This document shows positions 28,704 through 31,251 of a DNA stretch of 31,251 nt, piece by piece. Numbering within the stretch: the stretch's first letter is position 1; each line of letters starts with the position of its first letter. Source of the stretch: a virus; the IMG/VR virus record IMGVR_UViG_3300028392_000211, positions 1 through 31,251 of that record; one strand, written 5' to 3'. The notes beneath the pieces were generated by a model. That model saw only the letters and a list, made by a program, of their open reading frames with translations. It searched no databases and was not told the DNA's origin. A program made the position numbers and the translations under genes.

Positions 28704-30172
28704 TAGTTAGCCACCTCGTCAGCCTGTAACTCAACATTAGAGGTAATACCAAAACCACTAGCGATATGTGCCTTAGCGGTGTCAAAAACCAACTTGACAG
28801 CCTCTCGTTCATCATCAGCGAAACTATTTAGATAAGTTTCAATGGCGTAATCAAGATTTACGGTCTTGGTGTTCTTGACAAAAGCCTCAAGACCTCTGGT
28901 AGAGATAGGCGTGTCAATCTCGCCTCTTTCGTGCTGTTCTCGCAACTGGTTAGCGACCTCAATCAACATAGCGTTACCGATAAGTTTTTTCTCAATAGCC
29001 TTATCATACTCAAAATCCCACTTGTGAGCAAAACGGTCTTTCCACGCTTGGTTCATTGGGCGTGAGCCACGATAGTTAGGGTTGTGGTCACCGATTACAA
29101 CTAGGTCAGGGTGAGCCTTGATAACCTCGCCACCGTTCTCTAGCAACTGGATTTCTCGTCTATCGTCTAGCAAGCCAAACAAAACTGTTGTAATGCGTTC
29201 TGGCATAAAGTCAATCTCGTTGAGCAACAGCACGCCACCGTTTCTTACCAAGTCTGTTACAGGACCGTCTTGCCACTTGAATACACCAGCGTTCTCGGTA
29301 GGTGTCCACATACCGAACAGGTGACTAGGCTCTAGTCCAATGTTGCTAGAGATGTTGTAGTAGCGGTATTCTCTGGAACTAGCCCACGCCACGATACACA
29401 TAGTCTTACCAGAACCAGCGTGACCTCTGATAAGTAGGTTCTGGTTGTTCGCCTTGATAATGTCAAGCATTTCAAAATCGGTCTTGCCAGACTTGCCAAC
29501 ATTTTTTCTGTTGAGGTAACGGTTAGCCCAAGACTTATCTGGCACGCTTGCCATTTCGGTATGACCCTGTGAACGAGTAGGCATAGGGATTACATTTGTA
29601 ACAGGCTCGTTAAGTGTTGCCATAACTGGCACGAAAGCCATTTCTAGTTCTGGCTCTACCTCTGGCTCGGCAACGATAGGGCTAAGCACGATAGGGGAGT
29701 TCCTACGCTTATCCTGAACATAATTGTTTAGTTTATTGTCACCAGCGATAAGCATAGCGATAAGTTTATCCACCCACTCGGAGTGAGATATCTTATCCTC
29801 ACCTGCCCAGACAATCTCGCCAGATAGATTAGTCATACGACTAGATAGGGCTGTTACATTGTTAAAGTTGGCGTTGAATACATCTGTGCTGTTGATAGCA
29901 ACTGCGACAGGCTTATTTTCCATTTGTGTTTTAGGCAAGGTAGATAGGTTCGTGACCTTGTTCCAAGCCTGACCACGACCACGACCACCAGTAGAAAGAC
30001 GGTGAAACACTAGAACCTCTTTATCGGTAGGGATAAGTAGGGTCTGTTCTTTACCGTCAGTTGCGGGGGTTGATACCATAAGGGCGATACTCATAAGATT
30101 TGATACTTTCTGATTTAGTGAGGTCAGCGTTTCCGACCTCGTTAGAACGAGCCTATCACCGTAATAGGACAT
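28703..30172 (-). CDS. MoxR/CobS-like AAA+ ATPase
   Basis: 489 residues. The N-terminal 160 are an uncharacterised domain; 160-210 is a Pro/Glu-rich linker. The AAA+ module covers about 215-430: Walker A GHAGSGKT (250-257), Walker B GVLLLNEID (Glu319), sensor 1 GDHNPN (Asn364), and Arg380 in KDRF. The call to MoxR/CobS rests on the LLNEIDxMPE signature and the coupled VWA gene. These ATPases act as hexameric chaperones that insert metals or remodel complexes together with VWA partners. It is the first gene of the minus operon; no clear ribosome-binding site precedes its ATG, so the true start may be elsewhere. Confidence 0.85.
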   Translation of the reverse strand: MSYYGDRLVLTRSETLTSLNQKVSNLMSIALMVSTPATDGKEQTLLIPTDKEVLVFHRLSTGGRGRGQAWNKVTNLSTLPKTQMENKPVAVAINSTDVFNANFNNVTALSSRMTNLSGEIVWAGEDKISHSEWVDKLIAMLIAGDNKLNNYVQDKRRNSPIVLSPIVAEPEVEPELEMAFVPVMATLNEPVTNVIPMPTRSQGHTEMASVPDKSWANRYLNRKNVGKSGKTDFEMLDIIKANNQNLLIRGHAGSGKTMCIVAWASSREYRYYNISSNIGLEPSHLFGMWTPTENAGVFKWQDGPVTDLVRNGGVLLLNEIDFMPERITTVLFGLLDDRREIQLLENGGEVIKAHPDLVVIGDHNPNYRGSRPMNQAWKDRFAHKWDFEYDKAIEKKLIGNAMLIEVANQLREQHERGEIDTPISTRGLEAFVKNTKTVNLDYAIETYLNSFADDEREAVKLVFDTAKAHIASGFGITSNVELQADEVAN

Positions 30173-30476
30173 TTGATAGAGGGTTTTTGTATTTGTTTAC
30201 CTATTGTTCACCTTGTCCTGCCACACCTGCGAAGCCACCCCCCCGAACTAAAAAATCGGGGGCTTTGCTTATTTCTTTGTTTCTACTACATAGAGAGAAC
30301 ATAGATAGAGAGGGATAGGTAGCCTCTCTCTCTCTCAATCTCTCTCAAGCCTTATAGCAACTACATAACCAGCGACCCTAGCCCACATCTGGGCTTATCC
30401 CTGCTTGCTCAATAGGCTTATTAGGCAGTAGCCTAGCGTGGCATACCATACCTCTCTCTCTCTATGTCAATAGGTA

Positions 30477-30490
30477 TAACGAAATCGTTA
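30477..30490. promoter_or_regulatory. Palindromic operator-like site
   Basis: TAACGA-AA-TCGTTA, a perfect 14-bp palindrome, sized for a dimeric repressor such as the XRE protein encoded next door. Confidence 0.4.
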
Positions 30491-30520
30491 CAATCAAGGA
30501 ATTAAGCCCGATTTCTCTCT

Positions 30521-30541
30521 CTGTTTACCTGCTGTTTACCT
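30521..30541. repeat. Tandem CTGTTTACCT repeat (iteron-like)
   Basis: Two copies with an 11-bp period (one helical turn). A related pair, TTGTTTACCT/ATTGTTCACCT, is at 30194-30212. Same-face spacing suggests protein-binding iterons. Confidence 0.4.
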
Positions 30542-30567
30542 TTGTGTGCGTGGAAAAGCGTAATAAT

Positions 30568-30658
30568 CTTGTTAGGTTGGAAGCCTTTAGCCTTTACTGC
30601 TTGAAAAGCAGTGCGCGCGCACGGCACGGCTAAGGCTAAAGGCTTCCAACCTAACAAG
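30568..30658. repeat. 27-bp perfect inverted repeat with inner hairpin
   Basis: Arm 30568-30594 is the exact reverse complement of arm 30632-30658. The 37-nt spacer contains a second hairpin, ACTGCTT-GAA-AAGCAGT (30596-30612), and GCGCGCGCAC. It may extrude as a cruciform or fold into a long RNA stem. No U-run follows either side. Confidence 0.85.
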
Positions 30659-30672
30659 CCTGATAAGCCGAA

Positions 30673-30703
30673 ACCCCCAGCCAAGAGAGAGGTGGCTGGG
30701 GGT
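30673..30703. repeat. 11-bp GC-rich hairpin
   Basis: ACCCCCAGCCA pairs with TGGCTGGGGGT around a 9-nt purine loop (AGAGAGAGG). Directly follows the 27-bp inverted repeat. Confidence 0.7.
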
Positions 30704-30708
30704 CGGTA

Positions 30709-30768
30709 GGGATAGGCACAGAAAGGGGTGAAACAAGCCTATCCCAGCGTGTAAAGGGCATTACACGC
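30709..30768. repeat. Two further hairpins next to the XRE gene
   Basis: GGGATAGGC/GCCTATCCC (30709-30717 with 30737-30745) and GCGTGTAA/TTACACGC (30747-30754 with 30761-30768). The second sits right behind the XRE stop and may contribute to termination or mRNA stability, though no U-run follows. Confidence 0.55.
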
Positions 30769-30771
30769 ACA

Positions 30772-31113
30772 TTATAGAGGCACTATCTCCTGTCCTCTAG
30801 GGTCGTAGTAGCCTAGTTCTGATAATAGCACATTTGGCGTTAGTTTCAGGGTGTGGCATAGGGTGTTTATCTGATACATAGGGATAGGAACATAGCCTCT
30901 AATGTAATTAGCCAATGTTCCAGATGTAACAGGATAGTTAGTTTCCCTTACGAACTGGGCAATAGACTTGTAACCTAAGTGCTTTAGGCGTTCTTTGAAC
31001 CAGTTATAGTTCGTTTGGGCTTGTGTTTGTCGCTGTTGCCAGTGATTTTGGTAGGTATCGTGGATTTGTTCGTGGCTCATCTCTGGGCTAACGACTGGGC
31101 GAATAAGTGTCAT
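30772..31113 (-). CDS. XRE-type helix-turn-helix regulator
   Basis: 113 residues. After a Gln-rich N-terminal arm, residues about 38-98 show a Cro/CI-type HTH: FKERLKHLGYKSIAQFVRET, the second and third helices with TSGTLANYIRGYVPIP, then INTLCHTLKLTPNVLL. It should bind DNA as a dimer, and palindromes nearby are candidate targets. AAGGAG stands before the ATG. It may be the repressor governing the hairpin-rich region and the AAA+/VWA operon. Confidence 0.8.
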   Translation of the reverse strand: MTLIRPVVSPEMSHEQIHDTYQNHWQQRQTQAQTNYNWFKERLKHLGYKSIAQFVRETNYPVTSGTLANYIRGYVPIPMYQINTLCHTLKLTPNVLLSELGYYDPRGQEIVPL

Positions 31114-31123
31114 TTGGTTCTCC

Positions 31124-31147
31124 TTGTAATAAGTTTGGCTTGTAATA
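31124..31147 (-). promoter_or_regulatory. TTGTAATA direct repeat at the XRE gene start
   Basis: Two TTGTAATA copies (31124-31131 and 31140-31147), 16 bp apart, one touching the ribosome-binding site. Could be an autoregulatory site; evidence is the repeat only. Confidence 0.3.
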
Positions 31148-31188
31148 CGGATAGTTGAATAATGATAAGGCTTAGTAGTTTTATTAGG

Positions 31189-31251
31189 CTATTCATAGTC
31201 GTTACAGCACTCCAAGTTACAGTAACCACGCAGTTCCATACCGAGTTCGTG
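31189..31251 (-). CDS. C-terminal end of a Cys-containing ORF, 5' end outside window
   Basis: The last 20 codons are open to the right edge and include GYCNLECCNDYE. The Cys pattern resembles the other small zinc proteins here, but so little is visible that it may be spurious. Confidence 0.35.
   Translation of the reverse strand, partial: HELGMELRGYCNLECCNDYE

Larger units (their letters stand above)
30173..30771. other. 600-bp gene-free region rich in hairpins and repeats
   Basis: Contains, from left to right: TTGTTTACCTA followed by TTGTTCACCTT (30194-30213), CCCCCGA/TCGGGGG (30240-30262), TCTCTC/GAGAGA runs near 30290-30350 and 30451-30463, AGCCCA/TGGGCT (30380-30395), TAGGCT/AGCCTA (30413-30435), the palindrome at 30477, CTGTTTACCT twice at 30521-30541, the 27-bp inverted repeat, and three further hairpins up to 30768. 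A short ORF across the inverted repeat (30502-30684) is not credible. The region should hold the promoter of the minus operon and may be a replication origin or a folded RNA. Confidence 0.55.

Noticed and set aside
30502-30684. 60-aa minus-strand ORF spanning the 27-bp inverted repeat
   Set aside because: Its sequence just reflects the two repeat arms (KPLALA...VKAKGF), and there is no ribosome-binding site.
30173-30771. Attachment site (attP) for integration
   Set aside because: No integrase gene in the window and no match to a tRNA end in this region; hairpins point to other roles.
1-31251. CRISPR array next to the Cas4-like gene
   Set aside because: No regularly spaced repeats were seen; the Cas4-like protein fits a phage recombination nuclease.

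Overview
The window looks like part of the genome of a double-stranded DNA phage that infects an actinobacterium. The main pointers are a WhiB-family regulator (a family confined to Actinobacteria and their phages), a lysis cassette with an M23 endolysin and holin-like proteins, and a dense run of overlapping replication and recombination genes of phage type (family A DNA polymerase, RecA/UvsX-like recombinase, RuvC-like and Hjc-like resolvases, a Cas4/RecB-like nuclease and a gp32-like ssDNA-binding protein). The AT-leaning composition would suit a low-GC aquatic actinobacterium, but that is inference. No capsid, tail, terminase or integrase gene lies inside the window.

Layout. (1) Positions 1-2713, minus strand: lysis region with an r1t-type holin, a secreted coiled-coil/PA14 protein, a short membrane ORF that appears to be joined to it by a -1 ribosomal frameshift, a second small membrane protein, and an M23 endolysin that runs off the left edge. 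(2) 2714-5078, plus strand: NlpC/P60 lipoprotein, tRNA-Thr(TGT), a zinc mini-protein, Hsp20, tRNA-Asn(GTT), about 300 nt that folds like a structured RNA, and a ribbon-helix-helix protein that looks leaderless. (3) 5140-15548: nucleic-acid metabolism operon, from small ORFs through Dam-like methylase, NrdH, HTH protein, SSB, PolA, RecA, Hjc-like nuclease, WhiB, Cas4-like exonuclease and RuvC to an Nmad1/DUF1599 protein. (4) 15613-16269: SpoVS and a basic protein, closed by a strong terminator. (5) 16322-23979: a promoter with an overlapping operator, metallophosphoesterase, then many small, often cysteine-rich proteins, a nucleotidyltransferase-like protein and two larger unknowns; one small gene carries a prfB-like +1 frameshift site. 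(6) 24122-24145: bidirectional terminator. (7) 24162-30172, minus strand: one compact operon beginning with a MoxR/CobS-like AAA+ ATPase and a CobT-like VWA protein that also has an HExxH metallopeptidase motif, then nine small proteins and a stand-alone A24 prepilin peptidase. (8) 30173-30771: about 600 bp without genes, packed with hairpins, including a 27-bp perfect inverted repeat. (9) 30772-31251: XRE-type regulator and the tail of a cysteine-rich ORF.

The most interesting observations are two candidate programmed frameshifts (-1 near 973-979 on the minus strand and +1 near 17800-17805 on the plus strand), the AAA+/VWA-HExxH/prepilin-peptidase operon, the unexplained RNA-like segment after tRNA-Asn, and the hairpin-rich segment at 30.2-30.8 kb. 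All functional calls come from reading motifs by eye; no database search was possible.
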